Assembly: GCA_028290125.1 (NCBI GenBank)
Contig: JAQGKM010000306.1
Location: 1-26,901 of the forward strand
Direction: 5' to 3'
DNA: 26,901 bases
Source of the DNA: Hyphomicrobiales bacterium
GTDB taxonomy: Bacteria; Pseudomonadota; Alphaproteobacteria; Rhizobiales; Beijerinckiaceae
Below are positions 7,638-14,647 of the stretch, piece after piece (position 1 is the first letter of the stretch; every line of letters starts with the position of its first letter). Under the pieces are notes generated by a model. It had not been told where the DNA came from. It ran no database searches and worked only from the letters and a program-made list of their open reading frames with translations. The translations under genes and the position numbers were made by a program.

Positions 7638-8393
7638 TCAGTCGCCGAGCAGGCGGTCGAGGTCGGCCGCGGCGACGTTGAGAGGCGGCGTCGCGCCGGC
7701 TGGGCGGCGCAGGGCGATGGCGAGCGCATGATCCTCGAGCAAGGGCTGGCGCCAGAAGCACCAGTCGCCCGGCGCGTCATCGACATGAGGCGCGAAGGCG
7801 ATCGTCGGGCCCGCCAGATCGAAAGCGAAATCCGCAAGCGGCATGGCGAGGCCAAGGCCCGTCGCCTTGATGTAGGCCTCCTTCAACGTCCAGAACGCGA
7901 AAAACAGCTCGCGGCGGGCCTCGGGCGCCGCGGCGTCGAACTGGCGGCATTCGTCGGGCGCGAAGAAACGATGGGCGATCCGGTCGAGATCGTTCGTGCG
8001 GCTCATCCATTCGACGTCGACGCCCACATCGGCGCCCCAAGCCAGCGCCACCACGGCGACGCCAAGCGTATGCGACAGGTTGATTCGGAGGTCCGGCGCG
8101 TCCGCCGGCAGCACGGGCGCGGGTTTGCCATGGGCGCCCAGTGTGAAGCGCCAGTCCCGCCGGGCGCCGCCCGCCTGCCGTGAGAGCATGTCGCGCACCA
8201 GCGCATGTCCGGCGATGTAGACCTGCCGGTCCCGCTCGAAGCGGAAGCGCCCCGCGCGCGCCAGCTCGTCGTCAGGCAGGCACGCCAGAAGCGCATCCCA
8301 CCCACGCGCATCGATGCGCGTGGTCTCGAGATACTCGACCTGCACGCCAAGGGGGAAGGGAGGAGCCGGGGAGGGGCCAGTCGACGCCGCCAA
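7638..8393 (-). CDS. 4'-phosphopantetheinyl transferase, Sfp/HetI type
   Basis: Transfers the phosphopantetheine arm of CoA to a carrier-protein serine, activating fatty-acid, polyketide or peptide synthases. About 251 residues. Motifs in order: INLSHT (104-109), GVDVEW with Mg-binding D126 and E128 (124-129), and FWTLKEAYIKATGLGL (167-182) with W-x-x-K-E, all diagnostic. The start is placed at a TTG (8393-8391) because a perfect GGAGG lies seven bases upstream (8405-8401 on the minus strand); a TTG at 8441 would extend it by 16 residues with no ribosome site. It is convergent with the TctC gene (18-base gap) and lies about 90 bases downstream of tRNA-Pro on the same strand, so it may be read from the tRNA promoter. 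Target carrier protein unknown. Confidence 0.9.
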   Translation of the reverse strand: MAASTGPSPAPPFPLGVQVEYLETTRIDARGWDALLACLPDDELARAGRFRFERDRQVYIAGHALVRDMLSRQAGGARRDWRFTLGAHGKPAPVLPADAPDLRINLSHTLGVAVVALAWGADVGVDVEWMSRTNDLDRIAHRFFAPDECRQFDAAAPEARRELFFAFWTLKEAYIKATGLGLAMPLADFAFDLAGPTIAFAPHVDDAPGDWCFWRQPLLEDHALAIALRRPAGATPPLNVAAADLDRLLGD

Positions 8394-8420
8394 GTTCGAG
8401 CCTCCAAGGACAATGAACGA

Positions 8421-8436
8421 GCGCGCCCACGCGCGC
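8421..8436 (-). terminator. Hairpin downstream of tRNA-Pro, possible weak terminator
   Basis: Six-base arms GCGCGC at 8421-8426 and 8431-8436 around a four-base loop, between the tRNA-Pro 3' end and the phosphopantetheinyl transferase. On the minus strand it is followed by TCGTTCATTGTCC, only weakly T-rich. It could end tRNA transcription partially and leave read-through for the transferase. Confidence 0.3.
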
Positions 8437-8483
8437 CGCAAGGGGCGAACGGGAGGTCTGGCGGATTGTGTCGCTGATGTAAA

Positions 8484-8560
8484 TGGTCGGAGTGAGAGGA
8501 TTCGAACCTCCGACCCCCTCGTCCCGAACGAGGTGCGCTACCAGGCTGCGCTACACTCCG
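8484..8560 (-). tRNA. tRNA-Pro (anticodon CGG)
   Basis: A complete 77-base cloverleaf on the minus strand: acceptor CGGAGTG pairing with CACTCCG, D arm GCGC/GCGC around AGCCTGGTA, anticodon stem CCTCG/CGAGG with loop TTCGGGA (anticodon CGG, reading CCG), variable GGGTC, T arm GGAGG-TTCGAAT-CCTCT, discriminator A and an encoded CCA. The CGG anticodon for proline is common in high-GC genomes. A good sigma-70-like promoter lies upstream (8596-8624). Confidence 0.97.
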
Positions 8561-8595
8561 ACATTGACGGGGTGACCCGCCGATCTGGTGAGCGC

Positions 8596-8624
8596 CTTAT
8601 AGCCACGCGATCTGTTTCCGGCAA
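8596..8624 (-). promoter_or_regulatory. Sigma-70-type promoter of tRNA-Pro
   Basis: On the minus strand TTGCCG (8624-8619) and TATAAG (8601-8596) are separated by exactly 17 bases, and the predicted start lies about 28 bases before the mature tRNA. The GC-rich stretch just after the -10 (GCGCTCACC) resembles the discriminator of stringently controlled stable-RNA promoters. This is the best promoter match seen in the window. Confidence 0.65.
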
Positions 8625-8683
8625 GGGGTTTGACCGGCTTTGGCGCAACCGTTTTCGCAAGGGTCGCCCGGCGCCGAAGAAGG

Positions 8684-8712
8684 TTGCGGGCGCAAGGCTG
8701 CGCCATTATGGT
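8684..8712 (+). promoter_or_regulatory. Candidate promoter of tRNA-Gln
   Basis: TTGCGG (8684-8689) and TATGGT (8707-8712) with a 17-base spacer, ending 37 bases before the tRNA. The match to consensus is moderate. An imperfect hairpin (8711-8729) overlaps the predicted start. Confidence 0.35.
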
Positions 8713-8749
8713 CCGCCCGCCGGCGGGACGATTCAAACCCGCAGCATGT

Positions 8750-8824
8750 TGGGGCGTCGCCAAGCGGTAAGGCAGCGGATTTTGATTCCGCCATGCGGAG
8801 GTTCGAATCCTCCCGCCCCAGCCA
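8750..8824 (+). tRNA. tRNA-Gln (anticodon TTG)
   Basis: A complete 75-base cloverleaf: acceptor TGGGGCG/CGCCCCA fully paired, D stem GCC/GGC, anticodon stem GCGGA/TCCGC with loop TTTTGAT (anticodon TTG, reading CAA and by wobble CAG), T arm GGAGG-TTCGAAT-CCTCC, discriminator G and an encoded CCA. It is transcribed divergently from tRNA-Pro, 190 bases away, and converges on the HNH gene. No integrase or duplicated tRNA 3' end was seen nearby, so there is no sign that it is an occupied attachment site. Confidence 0.97.
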
Positions 8825-8840
8825 GACAAGCTCTCGTCGT

Positions 8841-9575
8841 TCACGATCCTGGCAGGATTTCCAGCAGGCGCTCCACCGCATCGGCGCCAGCGGCGCTTCG
8901 CCATTGTGCGCGTTCGCGGGCTTCGTCCTGGCACTTGGTCAGGTGGCCGTCGCGGTTGATGACCTGCAGGTTTGGCGCGCCCCAGAAGGACAGGAGGGCC
9001 GGCCAATCGGTGTCGCGGTTTTCGCGCCAGACGCGGTAAAGCGGCTTGCGGTGATCGACCTCTCCGTTCTTCAGCAGGCGCTTCCGGGTGACGGGACATT
9101 TCGGCCCCTGCAGCTTGCGCAGAGCCTTGAGGTGTTCTCTGGGCTGCGTCCAGAGTTTCCACGCCACCACGCAGCTGGCGTGCCAGGCGGCGTTCTTGTT
9201 GGGCTCGGCTTTCCCCCACAGGTCCGTGTGCCAGCCGACCCGGAACGTCGGCTGTCCGCAGATGCAGCAATGGCCGCGGCCGGGGGTGAAGCGCTTCTCG
9301 CGATAGGGGGCGGGCGGCAGGCGAAAGTCACCCGCGGGGTCGAGCCGCCATTCCCAGCCTGCGGGCGTTCCGCTGCGCGCCGCGAGCGCGCGGGCCAGCT
9401 TGTCCGCCCGCAGCGGATGCGCGCGCCAGTAGGAGTCGATGGCGAGACGCGGCGTCGGCGGCAGCAGGGGCTTCTTGTAGGCGTGCACGAGCACGGCGCG
9501 CGGGAAGACGTCCGGCAATGCCTTTTTCAGCCTTGCGTCCGCCCGCGCGTTCTTGTCAGCCGTCCAGTTCGACAC
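8841..9575 (-). CDS. HNH endonuclease-like zinc protein
   Basis: 244-residue soluble protein with a likely HNH nuclease fold at the C-terminus: EVDHRKPL (172-179, with D174/H175), N202 in GAPNLQVINR, H211 and K214 in DGHLTK give the D-H...N...H...K order of the family. Before it lies a putative zinc site, CCIC (103-106) and HASC (132-135). The N-terminal 95 residues are basic and match no domain I can name. The start is a GTG (9575) preceded by GAGAGG; it follows the gapR stop by 12 bases, so the two are probably one operon. No methylase, phage or restriction partner is near, so this looks like a chromosomal gene of unknown role and not a restriction system. Confidence 0.75.
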   Translation of the reverse strand: MSNWTADKNARADARLKKALPDVFPRAVLVHAYKKPLLPPTPRLAIDSYWRAHPLRADKLARALAARSGTPAGWEWRLDPAGDFRLPPAPYREKRFTPGRGHCCICGQPTFRVGWHTDLWGKAEPNKNAAWHASCVVAWKLWTQPREHLKALRKLQGPKCPVTRKRLLKNGEVDHRKPLYRVWRENRDTDWPALLSFWGAPNLQVINRDGHLTKCQDEARERAQWRSAAGADAVERLLEILPGS

Positions 9576-9587
9576 GTCGCCTCTCGA

Positions 9588-9857
9588 TCAGGCCGCTTTC
9601 GCTTCCGGCGTGGAGGCGCCCTGCACGGCGCGCAGGTAGAGATCCACCAGCGTCTCGCGCTCGTCGCGCTCGTCTGCGTCCTGCTTGCGGATGCGAATCA
9701 CTTCCTTGATGATCTTGACATCATAGCCTTCGCCCTTGGCCTCGGCGAAGATCTCCTTCTTGGCCTCGTTCAGGGCCTTGATCTCTTCTTCCACGTTTTC
9801 GATCCGCTCGACGAAGGCCCGAAGCTGATCCGCCGTCACGCCGCCATGTCCACTCAT
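9588..9857 (-). CDS. gapR: GapR-like DNA-binding protein (DUF2312)
   Basis: Small 89-residue protein, highly charged and mostly helical, predicted to form coiled coils: QLRAFVERIENVEEEIKAL (11-29) and KKEIFAEAKGEGYDVKIIKE (33-52), then IRIRKQDADERDERET. These are typical DUF2312 features. In Caulobacter the family member GapR binds overtwisted DNA ahead of polymerases and stimulates topoisomerases. The start at 9857 is supported by GAGGG five bases upstream; the ATGs at 9869 and 9878 would add short, unlike extensions. It lies upstream of the HNH gene in one probable operon and divergent from the thioesterase gene (192 bases between). Family call by pattern recognition; function by analogy. 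Confidence 0.9.
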   Translation of the reverse strand: MSGHGGVTADQLRAFVERIENVEEEIKALNEAKKEIFAEAKGEGYDVKIIKEVIRIRKQDADERDERETLVDLYLRAVQGASTPEAKAA

Positions 9858-10049
9858 GATTACCCTCATCCAAATCAACGCGTCGAAAGTCGCCGATCCA
9901 GGTAACCAGTGCGTTAACCGTGCGCGCCGCGCCTGTGGATGACAGAATGTTTTTCACTTTGCACGGCAAGGCTTGACGTCTTGCTCCGCCGCGCGGCGGC
10001 GTGGCAACATGAAGCGTCTTCGAAATTCTTCGATCGCCCGGAGCAAGGC

Positions 10050-10463
10050 ATGACGCAGTCACCAGACGATCCGAAGGACTTTTCGAAAGTCTCCGATTTC
10101 CAACGCCAGATTGGCGTCGTGCGGGTCGAGGCGGCGGATGGGCGCTGTACGGTCTGGCTTGAATCGCGCACCGATGCGCGCAATCCCAAAGGCGACGTGC
10201 ATGGCGGGGCGCTGGCGGCTTTGTGCGACGTCGCCATGGCGCGCGCGGTGCGGTCCGCCAATGTCGAGCTCTGGGGGCTCTCGACCGTCAGCATGACGAT
10301 CAACTATCTCGAGCCTGTCGGCGGCGACGTTGTCGCGCATGGCACGCTTGTGAAGAACGGCGGTTCGCTCGCCTTTGCGGAGGTCGTCGTGCTCAACGCG
10401 GATAACGTGCCGGCGCTGCGCGGCACGGGCGTGTTCCGCAAGATCCGCGTCAAGGCGACCTGA
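10050..10463 (+). CDS. PaaI-family acyl-CoA thioesterase (hotdog fold)
   Basis: 137-residue protein of the length expected for a single hotdog domain. The active-site region reads NPKGDVHGGALAALCD (45-60), with Asn45, the HGG turn at 51-53 and catalytic Asp60 of the PaaI group. It would hydrolyse an acyl- or aryl-CoA thioester. The ATG at 10050 has GGAG six bases upstream; a longer frame from 9939 has an unrelated Cys/Arg-rich extension and is not favoured. The gene is convergent with the LysR regulator with only two bases between stops. No obvious CoA-pathway partner sits beside it, although BKACE upstream produces acyl-CoA. Confidence 0.87.
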   Translation: MTQSPDDPKDFSKVSDFQRQIGVVRVEAADGRCTVWLESRTDARNPKGDVHGGALAALCDVAMARAVRSANVELWGLSTVSMTINYLEPVGGDVVAHGTLVKNGGSLAFAEVVVLNADNVPALRGTGVFRKIRVKAT

Positions 10464-10465
10464 CG

Positions 10466-11431
10466 TCAGACAAGCTGCGCGACGTCCGCGTGCTGCGCGC
10501 GCGACCGCTGTTGCGTCACGCCGCGCGCTGGCTCCGGCGCGCACACGTCGGCCAGCCGCCCGAGAATCCATTTCAGGGCAGGCTGGCTCGTACGGCACGT
10601 GCTCCAGGCGGCGACGATCTGGACGGTCGCCTGTGCGAAGGGCAGGGGTTGAATGGCGATGTCGGCCGAGGGCAGCAGCGCGGCGAGGCTGCCGGGCAGG
10701 CAGACCACGAGCTCGGTCGATGACAGCAGCGCCGGCACGGCGGTGAGCTGGTTGACGCTGAGCGCCACCTTCCGCGTGACGCCCCATTGCGAAAGCATCG
10801 CGTCCATGCGGCCCGAGCTTTCGGTCGTCGTGCGCATGGCGAGATGTTCGGCGCTCGCAAAGGCCCCGGGCGTCAGCGGCGCGTGGGTCAGTCGATGGTC
10901 GCGCCGTGTCACGCAGACGTAGCGGTCCTGCAGCAGCACACGACGCGAGAAGCGCCGGCCGAGATCCGGGATGATGCCGATGGCGACGTCGATGTCGCCG
11001 GAATCCAGCTGGTCGCGCACCGAGCTGTTCTTCTTCGTGCTGCACTGCAGCCTGATCTGCGGAGTCTCGCGCGACACGGCGCCGAGCAGCGGCGGCAGGA
11101 TGACGGTGCTGGCCTGGTCGGAGAACGCGAGGTTGAACGTCCATGGTCCGGCGGGGTCGAAGGGCTTGGTTTCCAGCGCATTGCGGATGAGCTCCAGTCC
11201 GTCCTCGATCGGCCCGGCGATTTCCAGCGCCCGCGCTGTCGGGATCATGCCGGTGGATGTCGGGACGAACAGCCTGTCTTCGAGCGATGTCCGCAAACGG
11301 TTGAGGGCATTGCTGATGGCGCTTTGCGTGAGGCCAAGGCGGTGGGCGGCCTTCGAAACGCTGCGCTCTTCCATGACCGCGCTGAACACGAGAAGCAGCC
11401 GGAGATCCAGCCTGGACGTATTTACGGGCAT
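10466..11431 (-). CDS. LysR-family transcriptional regulator
   Basis: 321 residues. The N-terminal winged helix-turn-helix spans about 8-67 (LDLRLLLVFSAVMEERSVSK, then AHRLGLTQSAISNALNRLR), followed by a two-lobe effector-binding domain (from about 90). The sequence is of the NodD/NahR/LinR-like type that often responds to aromatic acids. The start has GGGAGGG seven bases upstream. It is divergent from the Rieske oxygenase operon with 207 bases between, the standard LysR layout, so it probably activates that operon and represses itself; a LysR-type box lies at 11450-11472. The inducer is unknown but is likely a substrate or intermediate of the oxygenase pathway. Confidence 0.92.
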   Translation of the reverse strand: MPVNTSRLDLRLLLVFSAVMEERSVSKAAHRLGLTQSAISNALNRLRTSLEDRLFVPTSTGMIPTARALEIAGPIEDGLELIRNALETKPFDPAGPWTFNLAFSDQASTVILPPLLGAVSRETPQIRLQCSTKKNSSVRDQLDSGDIDVAIGIIPDLGRRFSRRVLLQDRYVCVTRRDHRLTHAPLTPGAFASAEHLAMRTTTESSGRMDAMLSQWGVTRKVALSVNQLTAVPALLSSTELVVCLPGSLAALLPSADIAIQPLPFAQATVQIVAAWSTCRTSQPALKWILGRLADVCAPEPARGVTQQRSRAQHADVAQLV

Positions 11432-11449
11432 GATACCGCCCTCCCCATT

Positions 11450-11472
11450 ATGAATTTGCTTCTTGCAGTCAT
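11450..11472 (+). promoter_or_regulatory. LysR-type box in the divergent regulator/oxygenase region
   Basis: ATGA at 11450-11453 and TCAT at 11469-11472 form an inverted repeat, inside which T (11455) and A (11467) are eleven bases apart, the T-N11-A core of LysR sites. It lies 18 bases before the regulator's start codon, consistent with autoregulation. A possible promoter toward the oxygenase, TTGCTT (11456-11461) and CATGAT (11478-11483) with a 16-base spacer, overlaps the site. Both are pattern matches only. Confidence 0.4.
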
Positions 11473-11638
11473 TCTAACATGATTTCCCCCATGGATTGAG
11501 GCCGAAAAGTCCCGATCCGGCGCTGCAGTGCAGCGCAATCCGCAAAGGCCGATTTGTCGCGCTCAAGCTGTCCGAAGTGACGGCGCGCGAACGCCGCGTG
11601 ACCGCGGCGACGACAAGAGCAGACGGGAGGAGTCGGGG

Positions 11639-12886
11639 ATGAAGCACATCGAAGAGAACGAGATGCTCACGCGCGTCGGCCCGGGGACGCCGATGGGCGA
11701 GCTGATGCGACGCTACTGGATTCCGGCGGCGTTCACCCATCAGGTCGCGGAGCCGGACTCGCCGCCCGTGCGCGTGCGGTTGCTTTGCGAGGACCTCGTT
11801 CTCTTCCGTGATTCCAAGGGCCGCGTCGGCCTGCTCGATGAAAAATGCCCGCACCGCACGGCGTCGCTGTTCTACGGCCGAAACGAGGATTGTGGGCTGC
11901 GCTGCGTCTACCACGGGCTCAAGTTCGACATTCATGGCGAATGCGTGGACCTGCCGTGCATCCCGCAGGTGAGCGATCAGGAGCGCGAGCGCACCGCCAA
12001 AGAACTCAAGATGACGGCCTATCCGTGCGTCGAACGCGGCGACGTCATCTGGACCTACATGGGCCCGCCCGAACACGAGCCCGATTTCCCCGATCTCGAA
12101 TGGACGCTGCTGCCTGCCGAGCAGCGCTTTGCAACGCGGCATGTGCAGGAGTGCAACTGGCTGCAGGGGCTCGAGGGCGGCTTCGATCCGACGCATCTCA
12201 CCTTCCTGCACGGCGGCGACGCGGAGAAGAGCCGCAGCATCGTCGCCACGCTCTACGAGGTCATGCCGACCGACTTCGGCTTCATCGTCGGCACGGGTCG
12301 CGACCGCGGCGACGGCACGGTCATGTGGAACATGAACGTCATGCTGATGCCGTTCCACAAGATCATCTCGTCGCTGCCGCATGCGGCGCATGTCTGGGCG
12401 CCGATCGATGACGAGAACACGATGCTGTACAGCGTCAACTTCCATCCGACGCGGGCGCTGACGGCCGAAGACCTGAAGCGCGAGACGAGCTGGCGGGGCA
12501 TTCACACCGAGAATATCCCCGGCACCGATCATGCGATCCGCAACAAGCACAACGACTACCTGATCGACCGTGCGCTGCAGGCGAGCGGCGCGTCCTACAC
12601 GGGCATGCAGGGGCTGGGCACGCAGGATTGCGCGATCCAGGAATCGATGGGGCCGATCGCCGATCGCGGCAAGGAACATCTGCTGGCGTGCGACGCGGCC
12701 ATCGTGAAAATCCGCCGCCTGCTGCGCGCCACGCTCGCCGACCATGCCGCGCAGAAGCCGTTGCCCGGCATGAATCCGGCGAGCTTCCGCGTGCGCTCGG
12801 CGCGCTGCGAATTGCCGCGCGGCGTGCCGCTGGGCGAAGCGATGCGCGAGGCCGTGCGGCTCGACAAATCCGTTCCTGCCGAGTGA
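11639..12886 (+). CDS. Rieske [2Fe-2S] non-haem iron oxygenase, alpha subunit (phthalate 4,5-dioxygenase/VanA-like)
   Basis: Terminal oxygenase of about 415 residues that would hydroxylate or demethylate an aromatic acid using electrons from a reductase. The Rieske cluster ligands are C70-P-H72 and C89-x2-H92. The mononuclear iron site is in EGGFDPTHLTFLH with H186 and H191 and the bridging D183; the third carboxylate should lie further on. ATG 11639 follows GGGAGGAG. Single-component alpha subunits of this phthalate/vanillate group form trimers and need a separate reductase, which is not present here. It is the first gene of an operon divergent from the LysR regulator and followed by the ThDP enzyme. 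The ring substrate cannot be stated. Confidence 0.92.
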   Translation: MKHIEENEMLTRVGPGTPMGELMRRYWIPAAFTHQVAEPDSPPVRVRLLCEDLVLFRDSKGRVGLLDEKCPHRTASLFYGRNEDCGLRCVYHGLKFDIHGECVDLPCIPQVSDQERERTAKELKMTAYPCVERGDVIWTYMGPPEHEPDFPDLEWTLLPAEQRFATRHVQECNWLQGLEGGFDPTHLTFLHGGDAEKSRSIVATLYEVMPTDFGFIVGTGRDRGDGTVMWNMNVMLMPFHKIISSLPHAAHVWAPIDDENTMLYSVNFHPTRALTAEDLKRETSWRGIHTENIPGTDHAIRNKHNDYLIDRALQASGASYTGMQGLGTQDCAIQESMGPIADRGKEHLLACDAAIVKIRRLLRATLADHAAQKPLPGMNPASFRVRSARCELPRGVPLGEAMREAVRLDKSVPAE

Positions 12887-12936
12887 GCGCGTCCCGCGCC
12901 GCCGGCCCTGCTTCCTCCAGTTCGAAAGGTGCGTCC

Positions 12937-14580
12937 ATGAACGGCGCCGATGTCGTTGCAGAAATCATGAAGCGCGAAGGAACCGATTTCCTCGCCTGCT
13001 ATCCCCGCAATCCGGTGATTGAAGCCTGCGCCAAGATCGGCATCCGGCCGATCCTGTGCCGTCAGGAGCGCGTCGGCGTCGGCATGGCCGACGGCTATTC
13101 GCGCATCAAGCGGGGGCGCAAGAACGGCGTCTTCGCCGCGCAGCACGGGCCCGGCATCGAGAACGCATTTGCGGGCGTGGCGCAGGCCTATTCGGAAAAC
13201 GTGCCGTTGCTCGTCATCCCGGCGGGCTTCGGCGCCAACCGGCAATATGTGCGCCCGACGTTTCGCGCGGCGGAAGTGTTCGGCCCTGTCACCAAATGGT
13301 CGGCGATGGCGCATTCGACCAAGGAGCTGCCGGACCTGATGCGCCGCGCCTATCACGCCATGCGCAGCGGCAAGCCCGGACCGGTGCTGCTCGAAGTGCC
13401 CAACGAGGTCTTCGATGCGCCGTTCGAGGGCGAAATCGACTACCAGCCCGTGCCGGTGGTGCGTGTCGCGCCCGATCCCGAGGCCGTGCAGGCCGCCGCC
13501 ACCATGCTGCTGTCGGCGCGCCATCCGCTGATCTGGGCGGGGCAGGGCGTGCATTATGCGGAAGCCGCCGACCAGCTCGCGGCGCTCGCCGAACTCATCC
13601 CGGCGCCGGTCGCGGCGACCAATCCCGGCAAGAGCGCGATCGCAGAAACGCATCCGCTCGCGCTCGGCGCCTCGACGCGCTCCAGCCCGCGCGCCTATGC
13701 GGTGTTCCTGGAGCGTTGCGACGTCGTGCTGTGCGTCGGCTCCAGCCTTACCAAGACGTCGTTCGGCCCGGCCATGCCGCGCGGCAAGACCATCATTCAC
13801 TCGACGAATGACGTCAGCGACGTCAACAAGGATTACCGCGCCGCGCAGGCGCTGGTCGGCGACGCGCGGCTCGTGCTCGAAGCGCTGATCGTCGAAGTGC
13901 AGCGCCAGCAAAAGGAGCGGCCCGCGCGGCGGCTTGCCGAACTGAAGGAAGAGATTGCGACGATCAAGCAGGGCTGGCTGCGAGACTGGGCGCATCAGCT
14001 CGACTCGAATGAAGAGCCGCTCAACCAGTACCGCGTCATCCGGGATCTGATGCAGACGGTCGATCGCGACAACACGATCATCACGCATGACGCAGGCAGC
14101 CCGCGCGAGCAGCTGCTGCCGTTCTGGGAAACGACGAAAGCCGGCACCTACATGGGCTGGGGCAAGTCCACGCAGCTCGGCTACGGACTCGGCATCACGC
14201 TCGGCGCCAAGCTCGCTGCGCCCGAAAAGCTCTGCATCAACGTCATGGGCGACTCGTCCTTCGGCATGAGCGGCATGGACATCGAGACGGCGGCACGCAA
14301 CGGCATCGGCATTCTGACGGTCGTGTTCAACAACAGCGTCATGGCCTGCGAGCGTGGCGTTCTGCAGGAATCGACTGCGCGGTTCAATGCGCTCGCGGTC
14401 GGCGGCAATTATTCGAAAGTGGCCGAGGGCCTCAACGTCGAGTCGCGGCGCGTCAGCAAGCCCGCCGACATCGTGCCGGCCATCAAGGCCGCGATCGAGA
14501 CGACGTCGAGCGGACGGCCGTTCCTGCTCGAGGCCGTGGTGAAGGAAGGCTACGAGTTCTCGCGCTACACGGATCGGTGA
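12937..14580 (+). CDS. Thiamine-diphosphate-dependent enzyme (acetolactate synthase/benzoylformate decarboxylase superfamily)
   Basis: About 547 residues with the usual three-domain layout. The N-terminal domain has the cofactor-activating glutamate E44 in RQERVGVGMADGYSR, followed by QHGPGIENAFAGVAQA. The central domain (about 185-320) holds an IWAGQGVHYAE stretch. The C-terminal domain has the ThDP/Mg motif starting GDSS (438-441) and ending near residue 466 in VVFNN. Such enzymes decarboxylate 2-keto acids or make or break carbon-carbon bonds next to a carbonyl. AAAGG precedes the ATG at 12937; the frame is open upstream but that part overlaps the Rieske gene. It lies 50 bases after the oxygenase and before two TctC receptors. 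It is a different branch from the two ThDP enzymes near the right end. The substrate is unknown; a 2-keto acid from ring breakdown is plausible. Confidence 0.88.
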   Translation: MNGADVVAEIMKREGTDFLACYPRNPVIEACAKIGIRPILCRQERVGVGMADGYSRIKRGRKNGVFAAQHGPGIENAFAGVAQAYSENVPLLVIPAGFGANRQYVRPTFRAAEVFGPVTKWSAMAHSTKELPDLMRRAYHAMRSGKPGPVLLEVPNEVFDAPFEGEIDYQPVPVVRVAPDPEAVQAAATMLLSARHPLIWAGQGVHYAEAADQLAALAELIPAPVAATNPGKSAIAETHPLALGASTRSSPRAYAVFLERCDVVLCVGSSLTKTSFGPAMPRGKTIIHSTNDVSDVNKDYRAAQALVGDARLVLEALIVEVQRQQKERPARRLAELKEEIATIKQGWLRDWAHQLDSNEEPLNQYRVIRDLMQTVDRDNTIITHDAGSPREQLLPFWETTKAGTYMGWGKSTQLGYGLGITLGAKLAAPEKLCINVMGDSSFGMSGMDIETAARNGIGILTVVFNNSVMACERGVLQESTARFNALAVGGNYSKVAEGLNVESRRVSKPADIVPAIKAAIETTSSGRPFLLEAVVKEGYEFSRYTDR

Positions 14581-14594
14581 CACGACAAGGCGAA

Positions 14595-14615
14595 GAGGCG
14601 CCGTACGAGCGCCTC
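14595..14615 (+). other. Intercistronic hairpin before the TctC gene
   Basis: A perfect 7-bp inverted repeat GAGGCGC (14595-14601) and GCGCCTC (14609-14615) with a seven-base loop, 14 bases after the ThDP enzyme stop and 32 before the TctC start. No T-run follows. It may set relative message stability within the operon. Confidence 0.5.
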
Positions 14616-14647
14616 ACGCCGGGAGGAGCAAGCCCCGGGGACGACAC

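Noticed and set aside
8495..8812. Inverted copy of GGAGGTTCGAATCCTC at both ends of the tRNA pair
   Set aside because: These are the T arms of tRNA-Pro and tRNA-Gln in opposite orientation, not the ends of a mobile element.
8750..8841. tRNA-Gln as an integration site for an island
   Set aside because: No integrase and no second copy of the tRNA 3' end were seen in the window.
9576..9587. HNH gene as part of a restriction-modification or phage module
   Set aside because: No methylase, specificity or phage gene is near; the neighbours are gapR and tRNA genes.
12595..14583. Minus-strand open frame of 662 codons opposite the ThDP enzyme
   Set aside because: High-GC antisense artefact; the plus strand has clear ThDP motifs, and the antisense protein is rich in Arg, His and Asp with no domain.
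14633..14640. CCCCGGGG palindrome before the TctC gene
   Set aside because: Short and expected by chance in DNA of this base composition.
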